From Chloroflexota bacterium (GTDB taxonomy: Bacteria > Chloroflexota > Limnocylindria > QHBO01), in NCBI GenBank assembly GCA_005879775.1, contig VBJX01000001.1, positions 12,671 through 54,273 on the forward strand: a DNA stretch of 41,603 bases. Direction: 5' to 3'. Positions 31,974 through 40,702 of this stretch are shown piece by piece (within the stretch, counting starts at the first letter, position 1; each line of letters begins with the position of its first letter). The notes beneath the pieces are model-generated. The model did no database searches. It saw only the letters and a list, made by a program, of their open reading frames with translations, and had not been told where the DNA came from. The translations under genes were made by a program, and so were the position numbers.

Positions 31974-32812
31974 TGGGCAGCTCGCTGGGCGGGTCGCGCC
32001 TCCTGCGCTGGCTGCTGCCAGCGTTCACCGGGCTGGTGGTCGCGTTCCTCTTCGCGCCCATCGTGGTGATGATCATCTTCAGCTTCAACAACCCGCGCGG
32101 CCATCAGAACATCACCTGGCAGGGATTCACCCTGGACAACTACCTGAACGTCTGGAGCCGCCCGGACATCACCGACCCGATGGTCACCAGCCTCACGATC
32201 GCCATCGTCTCGACGGTGGTGGCGACCATCTTCGGCACCCTCATCGCCCTCTCGCTGACCCGCTACGAGTTCCGCGGGCGGGGGCTCATGAACCTGCTCA
32301 TCTTCATCCCCATGACCGCCCCGGAGATCATCCTGGGCGCCTCGCTCCTGACCCTGTGGGTGGCGCTGGGGACCGGGCGCGGGCTGCCGACCATCCTGGT
32401 GGCCCACATCATGTTCAACATCAGCTACGTTGTCGTCACCGTGCGGGCCCGATTGATCGGCTTCAATCGGTCCCTCGAGGAGGCCGGCATGGACCTGTAT
32501 GCCAACGAGCGGACCACCTTCTGGAGGGTCACCTTCCCGCTCATCTTCCCCGGCATTCTGGCCGCGGCCCTGCTCGCCTTCGCGCTGTCGATCGACGACT
32601 ACGTGATCACCCTGTTCAGCGCCGGCCACACGGTGACCTTCCCGCTGTGGGTCTACGGCGCCAGCCGGATCGGGATCCCACCCGAGGTAAACGCACTCGG
32701 GACGGTCTTCTTCCTGATCGCCTTCGTCTTCATCGCCGTCCAGATCTGGGCGCAGCGCCGGGGAGGCCGCGAGGCTGAGGGCCCGGCTGTGGCAACGGTC
32801 GCCAGCCGATGA
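31973..32812 (+). CDS. potC: ABC transporter permease, PotC-like (second copy)
   Basis: 279-residue membrane permease with helices starting LLPAFTGLVVAFLFAPIVVMIIFSF, the EAA loop LEEAGMDLYANERTTFWRVTFPLIFP and FALSIDDYVITLF, which is diagnostic for PotC. It partners the preceding PotB. The start overlaps the potB stop by 1 nt, and its own stop overlaps the aminotransferase ATG by 4 nt, so all five genes of this operon are translationally linked. Confidence 0.93.
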   Translation: MGSSLGGSRLLRWLLPAFTGLVVAFLFAPIVVMIIFSFNNPRGHQNITWQGFTLDNYLNVWSRPDITDPMVTSLTIAIVSTVVATIFGTLIALSLTRYEFRGRGLMNLLIFIPMTAPEIILGASLLTLWVALGTGRGLPTILVAHIMFNISYVVVTVRARLIGFNRSLEEAGMDLYANERTTFWRVTFPLIFPGILAAALLAFALSIDDYVITLFSAGHTVTFPLWVYGASRIGIPPEVNALGTVFFLIAFVFIAVQIWAQRRGGREAEGPAVATVASR

Positions 32813-34105
32813 GCGAGCGTACCTCCGGACTGACTGCCGGCCCGCTGCTCGACGAGCGCGCTGACGACAGCGCGGTGTGGCTTGCCCGCCGGGCAGGGGT
32901 GCCCGCCGTCTGGTCGCGCTACACCGATCTGGTGGTCGAGCGCGGCTTCGGCTCGTGGATCGAGACGATCGATGGGGAGCGGTACCTGGACTACACCTGC
33001 GGCATCGCGGTCACCAACACCGGCCACGCCCATCCGCGGGTCGCCACGGCCATCGCGGAGCAGGCGGCGAAGATCATCCACGCCCAGCAGAACATCCTCT
33101 ACCACAAGCCTGGGCTGGAGCTCCACGAGCGGCTGCCCCGCACCTTCCCCGGGCTGGCCGGGGGTGCGACGGCCGCGCTCTTCCTTTCGAACTCCGGAGC
33201 GGAGGCGATCGAGGCGGCCGTCAAGCTGGCCAAGTACGCCACCCGCCGGCCGGGGATCATCGGCTTCCGCGGGGGGTTCCACGGTCGCACCCACGGCGCG
33301 ATGGCCCTCACCAGCTCAGGGATCAAGTATCGCGGCCACTACGAGCCGCTCCTCGGCGGGATCCACTTCGCCCCGTACCCGTACGTCCTGCGCAACCCGA
33401 CCGGACAGACCGACGAGGCTGCCCTGGCCTTCAGCCTGGCGGGGATCGAGGAGATCTTCGCCACCCTCATCTACCCCGATGACGTAGCCGCATTCCTGGT
33501 GGAGCCGATCCTGGGCGAGGGCGGCTACGTGGTCCCACCCGATGGCTTCCTCCCCGCCCTGCGCGAGATCGCCGATCGCCACGGGATCCTGCTCGTCGCC
33601 GACGAGGTGCAGACCCCTGGTCATGGCCAAGGGGATCGCATCGGGGATGCCCCTCTCCGGGATCATGGCTTCGCCCGAGCTCCTGGCTCGATTCGGTCCC
33701 GGGGCGCACGGCGGCACCTACGGCGGCAACGCGGTCGCGTGCGCGGCTGCGGTCGCCACGCTCGACGTCTTCGAGTCGGAGGGCCTCGTCGAGAATTCCC
33801 GCCGCCAGGGTGAGCGACTCATGGCCGGACTGCGCGAGGCGGCGGCAGGCCATCCTCTCGTCGCCGAGGTGCGCGGACGCGGCCTGATGATCGGGCTCGA
33901 GTTCGCCGAAGGCCCTGACCTCAAGCCTCGCCCGGACCTGGCCAAGGCACTCCTCCACGAGGCCTTCGAGCGGAAACTCCTGCTCCTGACCTGCGGGACC
34001 TATGGCCACGTCGTGCGCGTCATCCCGCCGCTGGTGACGACCGATGACGAAGTCGACCTCGCCATGCGGACAATCGGTGACTCACTCGAGGCGATCGGCG
34101 CCTAG
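32809..34105 (+). pseudogene. Class-III (4-aminobutyrate-type) aminotransferase with an out-of-frame internal deletion
   Basis: From the ATG at 32809 the frame gives a normal fold-type-I aminotransferase (YLDYTCGIAVTNTGHAHPRV, FLSNSGAEAIEAAVKLAKYA, GFHGRTHGAMALTSSG, FLVEPILGEGGY, LLVADEVQT). At about 33613-33617 the sense frame jumps: the rest (LVMAKGIASGMPLSGIMASP, GTYGGNAVACAAAVATLDVF, EVRGRGLMIGLEF) is in another frame to 34105. Family members have about 20 residues here (GFGRTG...EHxGVxPD) that are absent; the net loss is 3n+2 bases. The PLP Lys (MAKG) survives but out of frame. Either a true lesion or an assembly error. An intact form would transaminate GABA, putrescine or similar, matching the upstream Pot importer. 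Confidence 0.88.
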
Positions 34106-34324
34106 GGTCGCATTCCAAGACGCACGGTTGCACGTCCAGCCAATAACAGCGAGGCAGCGTGGCCAAATCGGTCTTTTGAGCCGCAATCGCCGCTGATCGG
34201 CTTTCTGGCTGGTCTGTCTTTGCAGCCGAAGCAAACCACCGGGAGGAAGGAGCCGCTGCTTCGCGGTTAGTTGCTCTAGCCGCAAAACGGGAAGCCGCTA
34301 CGCCGAGACTGAGCCGAAGGTCGT
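34106..34324. other. Non-coding spacer with shifted base composition
   Basis: A 219-nt gap between the converging aminotransferase and flavin reductase genes. It is visibly less G+C-rich than its surroundings, with A- and T-runs such as CTTTTGAG and GCAAAACGG. Short ORFs on the minus strand have no ribosome-binding site or family pattern. Only small hairpins are seen (for example CCGC-TGCTT-GCGG near 34250). It may be a remnant, a dispersed repeat or an RNA; nothing firm can be claimed. Confidence 0.35.
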
Positions 34325-34876
34325 TCAGCCACCCTCCCGGGCCAGGCGCCGGTACTGCGAGCCGAACCAGAGGAGCGGGTCTCCAGCCTCGTCGTAGCCG
34401 GCGGCCACGATCTCCCCGATGAAGATCACGTGGTCCCCGCCGGGGTGGGTCTCCGTGATCCGGCAGTCGAAGAAGGCGATCGCGCCGTCCAGGATCGGTG
34501 ACCCGGTCTCCGCCTCGTGCCACGGCGCATCGCAGAAGCGCTGCAGCTTGGCCGCGCTGGTCGGTTGGGCGAAACACTCGGCCAGGGCCTGCTGCTCCCC
34601 GGCCAGGACGCTGATCGCGAAGGAGTGGCTGCCAACGATCGCCTTGTGCGTCTCGCTCGACTCGTTGATGGCCACCAGGAGGAGCGGCGGGTCGATGCTC
34701 ACGGAGGCGACCGCGTTGGCGGTCATCCCGGCCAGGAGCGGCCCGTATCGGGCGGCGACGACCGTCACCCCGGTGGCGAAGCGGGCCATCATCGCCCGCA
34801 GCCAGCGGCGCTGCTCGTCGGTCATGGGGGCCACGCTGCCTCCGGCCGGCGCGCGCTCGATCCGCTCAGTCGTCAT
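34325..34876 (-). CDS. Flavin reductase family (HpaC-like) protein
   Basis: 183 residues of the flavin_reductase domain: LRAMMARFATGVTVVAARYG, GMTANAVASVSIDPPLLLVAINESSETH, FAISVLAGEQQALAECFA, DCRITETHPGGDHVIFIGEIV and PLLWFGSQYRRL. Such proteins reduce FMN or FAD with NAD(P)H for a partner monooxygenase, or bind flavin in other oxidoreductases. Soluble and full length. ATG 34876 is preferred, with a TTG at 34885 directly after the upstream stop as an alternative. Last gene of a minus-strand run that includes an LLM-class oxidoreductase, a possible functional partner. Confidence 0.9.
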   Translation of the reverse strand: MTTERIERAPAGGSVAPMTDEQRRWLRAMMARFATGVTVVAARYGPLLAGMTANAVASVSIDPPLLLVAINESSETHKAIVGSHSFAISVLAGEQQALAECFAQPTSAAKLQRFCDAPWHEAETGSPILDGAIAFFDCRITETHPGGDHVIFIGEIVAAGYDEAGDPLLWFGSQYRRLAREGG

Positions 34877-34885
34877 GCAGCCCAA

Positions 34886-35200
34886 TCATCGGTAGCGCTC
34901 GAGCTTCTCGATGATGGCGTTGGCGGTCGCCCACTCCTCCGCGCTCGGCTCGTCGCCGCGCCGCAGGTGGATGAGGGGCACGGCGTTCCACGATGGTCCG
35001 TCCTCGCGCGGGATGTGCACCCCCAGGTCGCCCCGGTCGAGCGCGGCCACAATCGTCGCGCCCCGCTCTCCCCCACGCGCCAGTGACCGATCGAGCGAGT
35101 GCGCGAACTCCTCCACCGAGCCGAACTCGCGGCTGATGCGCATCGTGATCAGCCCGGCGGCCGGCGGCAGGAGACGCTCCTGCTCGTCCTCTACTGCCAC
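34886..35200 (-). CDS. Hypothetical small soluble protein
   Basis: 104 residues, not recognised. ITMRISREFGSVEEFAHSLDRSL, GATIVAALDRGDLGVHIPRE and EEWATANAIIEKLERYR suggest an alpha/beta domain with a C-terminal helix. There is no membrane or signal segment. The GTG at 35200 overlaps the end of the preceding gene by 10 nt and is preceded by a G-run; an internal ATG at 35143 is a possible alternative. The stop lies 9 nt before the flavin reductase start, so the genes are very likely co-transcribed. Confidence 0.6.
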   Translation of the reverse strand: MAVEDEQERLLPPAAGLITMRISREFGSVEEFAHSLDRSLARGGERGATIVAALDRGDLGVHIPREDGPSWNAVPLIHLRRGDEPSAEEWATANAIIEKLERYR

Positions 35201-35568
35201 CCGAGGCCCCCAAAGAGCCAGCCGAAGAAGGTGAGGCTGCCCAGCACGGCAAAGCCAACCAGCGCGATCAGCAGGATGAAGCCGATGGCGCTGGCCCAGG
35301 CCGGCACGGCCGCCTGGGGCGGCCCGATCGAGCCCTGCGTCAGCCAGATCGCGAGCGCGTCACCGTCGATCCGCAGCTCCACGTCGTCATCCAGCGGGAC
35401 CACGACCAGCCGCTCCCGCTCGCCGCTTCCCTTCTCACCGGTGAGCAGGGCACGTGACGCCTCCTCCTGGCGCACCAGGACGGCGTGGTTCCCTACCGCG
35501 TTGGTGAGCGGCAGCGCCTTGAGGCGGCCAGTCACCCCGATCGGGATGGGAGCCCGCTCGTCGTCCAC
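35191..35568 (-). CDS. Hypothetical protein with C-terminal membrane anchor
   Basis: 125 residues, not recognised. The first about 85 residues form a soluble, beta-rich region (GRLKALPLTNAVGNHAVLVR, RERLVVVPLDDDVELRIDGD, ALAIWLTQGSIGPPQ), and residues about 92-122 are one long hydrophobic segment (AIGFILLIALVGFAVLGSLT) ending in FFGWLFGGLGWQ. It would be a tail-anchored or single-pass membrane protein. GTG 35568 is the only reasonable start and has no clear SD. It sits 19 nt after the LLM oxidoreductase stop and overlaps the next gene. Confidence 0.6.
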   Translation of the reverse strand: MDDERAPIPIGVTGRLKALPLTNAVGNHAVLVRQEEASRALLTGEKGSGERERLVVVPLDDDVELRIDGDALAIWLTQGSIGPPQAAVPAWASAIGFILLIALVGFAVLGSLTFFGWLFGGLGWQ

Positions 35569-35587
35569 GAACCGAGAATAACAGCCG

Positions 35588-36502
35588 TCAGGCGTCGAGC
35601 AGCGCGAGCGCGGGCTCCAGGGCGGCGATCGTGTCGACGGTGATCGGGTCCAGGACGAGCTGCACGTGAGACACGCCCTCGGCCGCGAAGGCCCGCAGCG
35701 CAGCGGCCAGGATGGCCGGCTCGCCGGAGATCGGATCGGCCTCGGCCTCGGCCAAATCGCCGAGCTGTCGACCCTGGGCGCCGGGGAAGGAGACGAACAG
35801 GGCAAGGGTGCGCGCCACCTTCGCGGGGTCCCGGCCGGCTGCCCTGCAGGCGACGTCCACCTTCTCGCGCAGCGGCCGATACCCGTCAGCCGTGTTGCCG
35901 AACCAGGTGAACCAGGCATTCCAGGCATCCACGTGGGGCAGGGTGATCGACAGCATCCGCTCCCCCTCCGAGCCGACCAGCAGCGGCGGACCAGCGGGAC
36001 GCGGCCCGCGGGGGACGAGCTCGCAGTCAGCCAGGTCGAAGAAGGTCCCGTGGAAGTCGCAGCGACCCTCGCGCAGGAGCGTGCGGATGATGGTGAACGC
36101 CTCTTCGAAACGGCTCACCCGCCGGTCGAAGGGGAAGCCGAAGGCCCGGTACTCGACCTCGTTCCAACCCGCCCCCAGCCCCAGCACCAGGCGCCCGCCA
36201 CTGATCTCGTCGAGGGTGGCAGCCTGCTTGGCGATCATCGCCGGGTTGTGGAAGCTCGTCGAAGCCACCAATGGCCCGATCTCCACCTGCTGCGTTACGG
36301 CAGCCAGCGCCGCGAGCGTCGTCCACGCCTCCCACGGGCCTCGCGCCGGTTGGCCGTCGCCACGGTAGAGGAGGTGGTCGCCGACCCAGACCGAATCCAG
36401 CCCGATGCCCTCGGCGGTCTCGGCCATCCAGCGCAGCTCAGGCCACCGCACCACCCGCTCGACCTCGGGGAGCTGGACGCCCACCTTCAGGGGCCGCGCC
36501 AC
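35588..36502 (-). CDS. LLM-class (F420-dependent type) oxidoreductase
   Basis: 304-residue luciferase-like TIM-barrel enzyme. It starts VARPLKVGVQLPEVERVVRW and continues LDSVWVGDHLLYRGDG, QVEIGPLVASTSFHNPAMIAKQAATLDEISGGRLVLGLGAGWNEVEY (split here by family convention into three strands and helices), RVSRFEEAFTIIRTLL, PPLLVGSEGERML and VSHVQLVLDPI. This branch mostly uses F420 rather than FMN. The GTG start at 36502 lies 2 nt after the permease stop, so it is coupled to the ABC cassette. Substrate unknown. Confidence 0.9.
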   Translation of the reverse strand: MARPLKVGVQLPEVERVVRWPELRWMAETAEGIGLDSVWVGDHLLYRGDGQPARGPWEAWTTLAALAAVTQQVEIGPLVASTSFHNPAMIAKQAATLDEISGGRLVLGLGAGWNEVEYRAFGFPFDRRVSRFEEAFTIIRTLLREGRCDFHGTFFDLADCELVPRGPRPAGPPLLVGSEGERMLSITLPHVDAWNAWFTWFGNTADGYRPLREKVDVACRAAGRDPAKVARTLALFVSFPGAQGRQLGDLAEAEADPISGEPAILAAALRAFAAEGVSHVQLVLDPITVDTIAALEPALALLDA

Positions 36503-36504
36503 CC

Positions 36505-37368
36505 CTACAGGTCTCTCCGCTCGAGGCTGAAGATCGCCAGCCCGATGGCCCCGAGGTTCCAGGCCAGCGCCCAGGCGAGGTAGATGAGGGGCGGCGGCGC
36601 CGGCGCGAAGAATGGGAACGCCGCCAGTCCCGGACCGGCCCGCGCACCGGCGGCCAGCACCGCGCCAGGCTCGAGGCTGTAGAGCGCGCCGCGCCACAGG
36701 CCATCGCTCGGAATGACGAGGCGCCCGATGGTGCCCGCCATGGCGGTCGCCGGATCCCCCAGCGCGGTGCCGATGCCGCCCACCACTCCGGCCAGCCAGG
36801 CAAGACCGAACAACAGCATCGCGACGATCCCGGTGGTGACGGGCGCCAGCCGCGTGCTGAGCAAGAGTGTCAATCCCAGCAAGGTGAGACCCATGGTGGC
36901 CAGGTAGAGCGCCGCCTCGAGCGGATGCGGCGGCCGATAGCCGGTCGTCAGCTGCGCCACCGCCAGCTCGAGGGTCGTCGCCAACCCGGCATAGACCACG
37001 ATCACCAGGCCCAGGCCCAGCCACTTCCCGAGGAGCACGTCTCGGCGCCGCACGGGTCGTGCCAGCACGGCCAGGGCCTCGCCGCTCTCCAGCTCCCCGG
37101 CGACGGATGGCGCCGCGGCGAAGACCGCCGACAGGGCGAGCACGAAGCTGAACATGAACATGACCAGGATCAGCAGCTGCGACGCGATCAGCTGGATCTC
37201 CGCCGGCTTCAGCGCACCGTTGCGGCTCGCCGGCAGGTTCCCGAGCTGGCTGTAGCCCCAGGCGGTGAGCGCCACGGCCACCACCGAGAGGCCGAAGAGG
37301 GCCAGCAGCAGCCGGCGTCGGAGCCCCTCGCGCAGCGTCACCTGCATCACGATCCAGGCGGTCCTCAC
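36505..37368 (-). CDS. ABC-2 family permease (NosY-like)
   Basis: 287-residue membrane protein with six hydrophobic segments. The N-terminus TAWIVMQVTLREGLRRRLLL, the stretch APSVAGELESGEALAVLARPVRRRDVLLGKWLGL and the C-terminal YLAWALAWNLGAIGLAIFSLERRDL are typical of NosY/CcmB-like ABC-2 permeases. It works with the ATPase encoded just upstream. The GTG at 37368 overlaps the ATPase stop by 4 nt (GTGA). Family members move lipids, drugs or sulfur/copper-related compounds; the cargo is not evident. Confidence 0.88.
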   Translation of the reverse strand: MRTAWIVMQVTLREGLRRRLLLALFGLSVVAVALTAWGYSQLGNLPASRNGALKPAEIQLIASQLLILVMFMFSFVLALSAVFAAAPSVAGELESGEALAVLARPVRRRDVLLGKWLGLGLVIVVYAGLATTLELAVAQLTTGYRPPHPLEAALYLATMGLTLLGLTLLLSTRLAPVTTGIVAMLLFGLAWLAGVVGGIGTALGDPATAMAGTIGRLVIPSDGLWRGALYSLEPGAVLAAGARAGPGLAAFPFFAPAPPPLIYLAWALAWNLGAIGLAIFSLERRDL

Positions 37369-38345
37369 GAGCTGCCGTCCTCCGCTGGTCTCCCGTCCGC
37401 CGGCGGTCCCGCCACCAGCTGGCGGAAGCGCTCCTCCAGGCTCGGATGCAACAGCTCGACGCCGTAGACCTGTCCCCCGCCCTGGACGATGGCTGCCACC
37501 ATGCCGGGGATCGCCTCCTCCACGGCACCAGCGATGCGCAGCCAGGGCCCATCGGAGATCACCTCGTGATGCTCTCGCAACCTGGCCATGATTTCGTCCG
37601 GAATCCCCGTGGCCCGGATCCGCACCCCACCCGGCGTCAGCAGCTCGTCGAGCGTGCCGCTGGCCTGCAGCCGGCCGCGATGGATGATCGCCACCTGGTC
37701 GCACACCTGCTCCACCTCTGAGAGCTGGTGCGAGTTGAGCAGGACGGTGGTGCCCGCATCGCGCAGGCCGCGGATGATCTCGCGCAGCTCCAGCCTGCCA
37801 ATCGGGTCGAGCGCGGTGGTCGGCTCGTCCAGGATCACCAGGGCTGGAGTGCCGATCAGGGCCACGGCCAGGCCCAGGCGCTGCTGCATCCCCTTCGAGA
37901 AGGTCGCGACCCGGCTCTCGGCTCGGCCCTGGAGATCGGCGTTGAGGAGGGCGGTGTCGATCTCGCCCCCCCATCGGTCTCGCGGGATCCCTCCCAGGCG
38001 CAGGTGGAGACCCAGCACCTCGCGTGCCTTCAGCCAGCCTGGATAGCGGAACAGCTCGGGCAGGTAGCCGACCCGCTGTCGCGCCGCTGCGCGCTCGATT
38101 GGCTCACCCAGCAGGCGCCCACTTCCGCCATCGGCGTGCGTCAGGCCCAGGAGGACCTTCACCGCCGTGGTCTTGCCCGCCCCGTTGGGGCCGAGCAGGC
38201 CGAAGACGTGACCGCTTTGAACCTGCAGCTCGAGACCGTCCAGGGCGACGGTCTGGCCGTAGCGCTTGGTGAGGCCGTGCGCCTCGACCGCCAGGCCGTT
38301 CGGTGCCACGGGGAGGATCGGAGCCGATGCCATCGCCATGCCCAT
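37365..38345 (-). CDS. ABC transporter ATP-binding protein (NosF/CcmA-like)
   Basis: 326-residue ATPase: LTKRYGQTVALDGLELQVQ, Walker A LLGPNGAGKTTAV, signature FSKGMQQRLGLAVAL (LSGGQ replaced by FSKGM, as in NosF-type proteins), Walker B LVILDEPTTALDP, switch His in LLNSHQLSEVEQ, and a C-terminal domain of about 100 residues. The frame is open to 38438, but the extra residues are unlike the family. ATG 38345 is chosen; ATGs at 38339 and 38333 are alternatives and no SD decides. It heads the run ATPase-permease-LLM-small genes-flavin reductase. Confidence 0.9.
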   Translation of the reverse strand: MGMAMASAPILPVAPNGLAVEAHGLTKRYGQTVALDGLELQVQSGHVFGLLGPNGAGKTTAVKVLLGLTHADGGSGRLLGEPIERAAARQRVGYLPELFRYPGWLKAREVLGLHLRLGGIPRDRWGGEIDTALLNADLQGRAESRVATFSKGMQQRLGLAVALIGTPALVILDEPTTALDPIGRLELREIIRGLRDAGTTVLLNSHQLSEVEQVCDQVAIIHRGRLQASGTLDELLTPGGVRIRATGIPDEIMARLREHHEVISDGPWLRIAGAVEEAIPGMVAAIVQGGGQVYGVELLHPSLEERFRQLVAGPPADGRPAEDGSS

Positions 38346-38389
38346 CGCAGCCGATTGTGCCAGCGGCCCGCGGACGACGTCGCCGCCTG

Positions 38390-38401
38390 GCGATCGATCG
38401 C
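38390..38401. promoter_or_regulatory. Perfect palindrome upstream of the ABC cassette
   Basis: GCGATCGATCGC is a perfect 12-bp palindrome 45 nt before the ATPase start, in the 287-nt gap 38346-38632. The gap also holds CTGATCAG near 38454-38461 and a repeated TGAAC. It should contain the promoter of the ATPase gene, but no convincing -35/-10 pair was found. Possible operator. Confidence 0.3.
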
Positions 38402-38632
38402 GATAAGTGCCGGCCAATTCGCTGGTAAGCAGGTTCAACGTAGTGTTCAGGTGATCTGATCAGTCCGCGGATGCGGATGCGCCGCGCCGGCGACCGGCAT
38501 GAGCCGTCGGGAGCACGAGGACCCCCTCCCCGGGTGAGTGGAGGGCGCTCGAGTGGCCCAATTGGGAGGCCCCGAATCCTCAGGTCGGGCTGGCCAAGTC
38601 CCAGGCGGCGGCGCTTTGCCAGCGAGCTGCGG

Positions 38633-40663
38633 TCAGGCGACGCGCTTGCGCTTCTTGCTCACGTAGTCGACGAGGACGTACTCACCGAGGTGCTCCGGCT
38701 CTACGTAGAAGGCCCGCCCGCGGTTGATGCGGCTCATCAGGTCCACGAACTCCGACAGGTAGCGCGAGCGCTCGAGCATGAAGGTGTTGATCACGATCCC
38801 GTCGCGCGTGGCGCGCCCGACCTCGCGCAGGGTCGACTGCATGGTGCGCATGGTCGGCGGATAGGCGAACTCGACCTGCCCGTTGGCGATGTGCGCAGTC
38901 GGCTCGCCGTCGGTGATGACCACGATCTCCTTGTTGCCGCCGCGACGTCCAAGCAGTCCGCGCGCGATGATCAGGGCGTGCTGCAGGTTGGTCCCGTACT
39001 CGAACTCGTACGGGGAGAGGGTTGCGATCGCCTCCGGCGCAATCTGCCGCGCGTAGTACGCGAAGCCGACCACGTAGAGCCGGTCGCGGGGGTACTTGGT
39101 GGCGATCAGCGTGTGCAACGCCATCGCCACCCGCTTGGCCGCGGTCGAGCACCCGCGCAGCAGCATGGAGCGGCTCATGTCGAGGAGCAGCACGGTGCTG
39201 CTCACCGTGGTCTCCTCGGAGCGGTGCACCTCGAAGTCCGCGGGACCGATGGCGACCGGAAGGCCCGGCCCCGTGCGCGTCATGGCGTTGAGGAGGGTCC
39301 GATTGATGTCGACGGCGAAGGGATCGCCGAATTCGTACGGCTTGGTCTCGTCAGTGCGCTCGCCGCCCGTGCCGGCCTCTGGCAGCGCGTGGCTGCCGAG
39401 TGACTCGCGCCGGAGGCGGCTGAAGATGTCGGCCAGCGCCTGCGTTCCGAGCCGGCGAGCAGCACGTGCGGTCAGCTCGAGCCTCCCTCCATCGCGTTCC
39501 AGGTAGCCCGCTTCCTCGAGGGCGCGCGTCAGCTCGCGCAGCTGTGCGAGGTCGTCGGTGGCGTCGTCCCCGGCAAGGTCGCGGAGCAGGTCGGGGTCGA
39601 TGCGGCTCAGGCCATCCGGATCGCGCGCGCCGATCAGCTGCTCCTCCATCGCGTCGTAGCGCTGCTGACGGTCGATGGCGGCCATCGCCTCCGGCAGTCC
39701 CATCGGCTCGTCGCCCTCGAACGGGTACGGCTCGCCGAACGCCTGGTCGGGACGCAGCGCCTGGAGGTTGCCTGCCAGGCGAGCCATATCCCACCGCAAG
39801 CGGTCGTCCCGCAGGAGCTCGTCCATCATCCCCTGCAGCTCCTCGCGCATCTCCGGGGAGAGGGAGGCAAGCAGCGAGGCCATCTGTGAGGCCTGTCGGT
39901 GGAGATGGTCGATCAGCTGGTCGACGTTTTCGATGCCCGGCGGGAAATAGTGGCCGTGCTGGGTCATGAAGGCCTCGAAGTCGGCCTGGGTATCGGTGCC
40001 TTCCGCGTGCTTCTCCAGCAGCTGATTGAGGTCGCGCACCATCTCGCGCACGCCGGTGAGGTCCTCCGGCGTCACGCGCTGCACGCCCTCCTTCAGGCCC
40101 TGGAAGAAGTTCTGCAAGACCTGCTGGCGGAGCTCATCGGAGAGGGCATTGAAGGCGTCGCGGGCGTCGGGGTCCATGAATTCGTAGTCGCGCAACCCGT
40201 TGATTCGGCCGGCGAGGTTCGGGGGCAGGGCGTCGAGCCTATCGCGCCGCTGCTGGGCGGTGCGCCTCAGGACCTGCTCGCCCAGCCTGGCCTGGTCCTG
40301 GGCCTCGCCCGGAGGTGCGTCGAGCGATGCCTGCTCCGCGTCGTGCAGGCGCCGCTCGATGCCCGCGCGCTCCTGCTCGATGATCCGTGCCAATCGCTCC
40401 TCGAGGTCGCTGAGCACCGTGTCGAGGTTTGAGCGCTCCAGCTCAGCTTGTCGGCGCCGCCGCAGCTGCTCGAGGATGCGGCGAAGCCCTGGAATGTCGC
40501 CGCCACGCGCGCCGCGCATGCCGCGCTGCATGAGTCGCTGCAAGGCGCGTCGAACATCGCCCTCGGCCAGCACGTCCTCGCTCAGCGCGCGCAGCACGTC
40601 ATCGGCGTCGAAGGGCGGAAGCTGCTGCGAGCCATCCCAGCGCGAATACCGGTACGTGCTCAC
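38633..40663 (-). CDS. VWA-domain protein, partner of a chelatase-like AAA+ ATPase
   Basis: 676 residues. The first about 430 are hydrophilic and largely helical, with many Gln/Arg/Glu and coiled-coil-like stretches (RRILEQLRRRRQAELERSNL, LSDLEERLARIIEQERAG). The C-terminal about 200 form a von Willebrand A domain with MIDAS residues DMSRS (Asp495, Ser497, Ser499) and ITDGEP (Asp585). In Mg-chelatase BchD, CobT and MoxR-associated systems such a protein binds a metal-dependent target and works with an AAA+ motor. No porphyrin or cobalamin genes are nearby. The start lies 39 nt after the AAA+ stop, so they form one operon. Confidence 0.9.
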   Translation of the reverse strand: MSTYRYSRWDGSQQLPPFDADDVLRALSEDVLAEGDVRRALQRLMQRGMRGARGGDIPGLRRILEQLRRRRQAELERSNLDTVLSDLEERLARIIEQERAGIERRLHDAEQASLDAPPGEAQDQARLGEQVLRRTAQQRRDRLDALPPNLAGRINGLRDYEFMDPDARDAFNALSDELRQQVLQNFFQGLKEGVQRVTPEDLTGVREMVRDLNQLLEKHAEGTDTQADFEAFMTQHGHYFPPGIENVDQLIDHLHRQASQMASLLASLSPEMREELQGMMDELLRDDRLRWDMARLAGNLQALRPDQAFGEPYPFEGDEPMGLPEAMAAIDRQQRYDAMEEQLIGARDPDGLSRIDPDLLRDLAGDDATDDLAQLRELTRALEEAGYLERDGGRLELTARAARRLGTQALADIFSRLRRESLGSHALPEAGTGGERTDETKPYEFGDPFAVDINRTLLNAMTRTGPGLPVAIGPADFEVHRSEETTVSSTVLLLDMSRSMLLRGCSTAAKRVAMALHTLIATKYPRDRLYVVGFAYYARQIAPEAIATLSPYEFEYGTNLQHALIIARGLLGRRGGNKEIVVITDGEPTAHIANGQVEFAYPPTMRTMQSTLREVGRATRDGIVINTFMLERSRYLSEFVDLMSRINRGRAFYVEPEHLGEYVLVDYVSKKRKRVA

Positions 40664-40702
40664 GCGCCGTCCCCCGGCCGGGCAGCCGGGTCCTCCAATC
40701 GT

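Noticed and set aside
34082..34285. 67-codon minus-strand ORF in the gap after the aminotransferase
   Set aside because: No ribosome-binding site and no folding or family pattern; it overlaps the aminotransferase end. Better treated as a non-coding spacer of odd composition.
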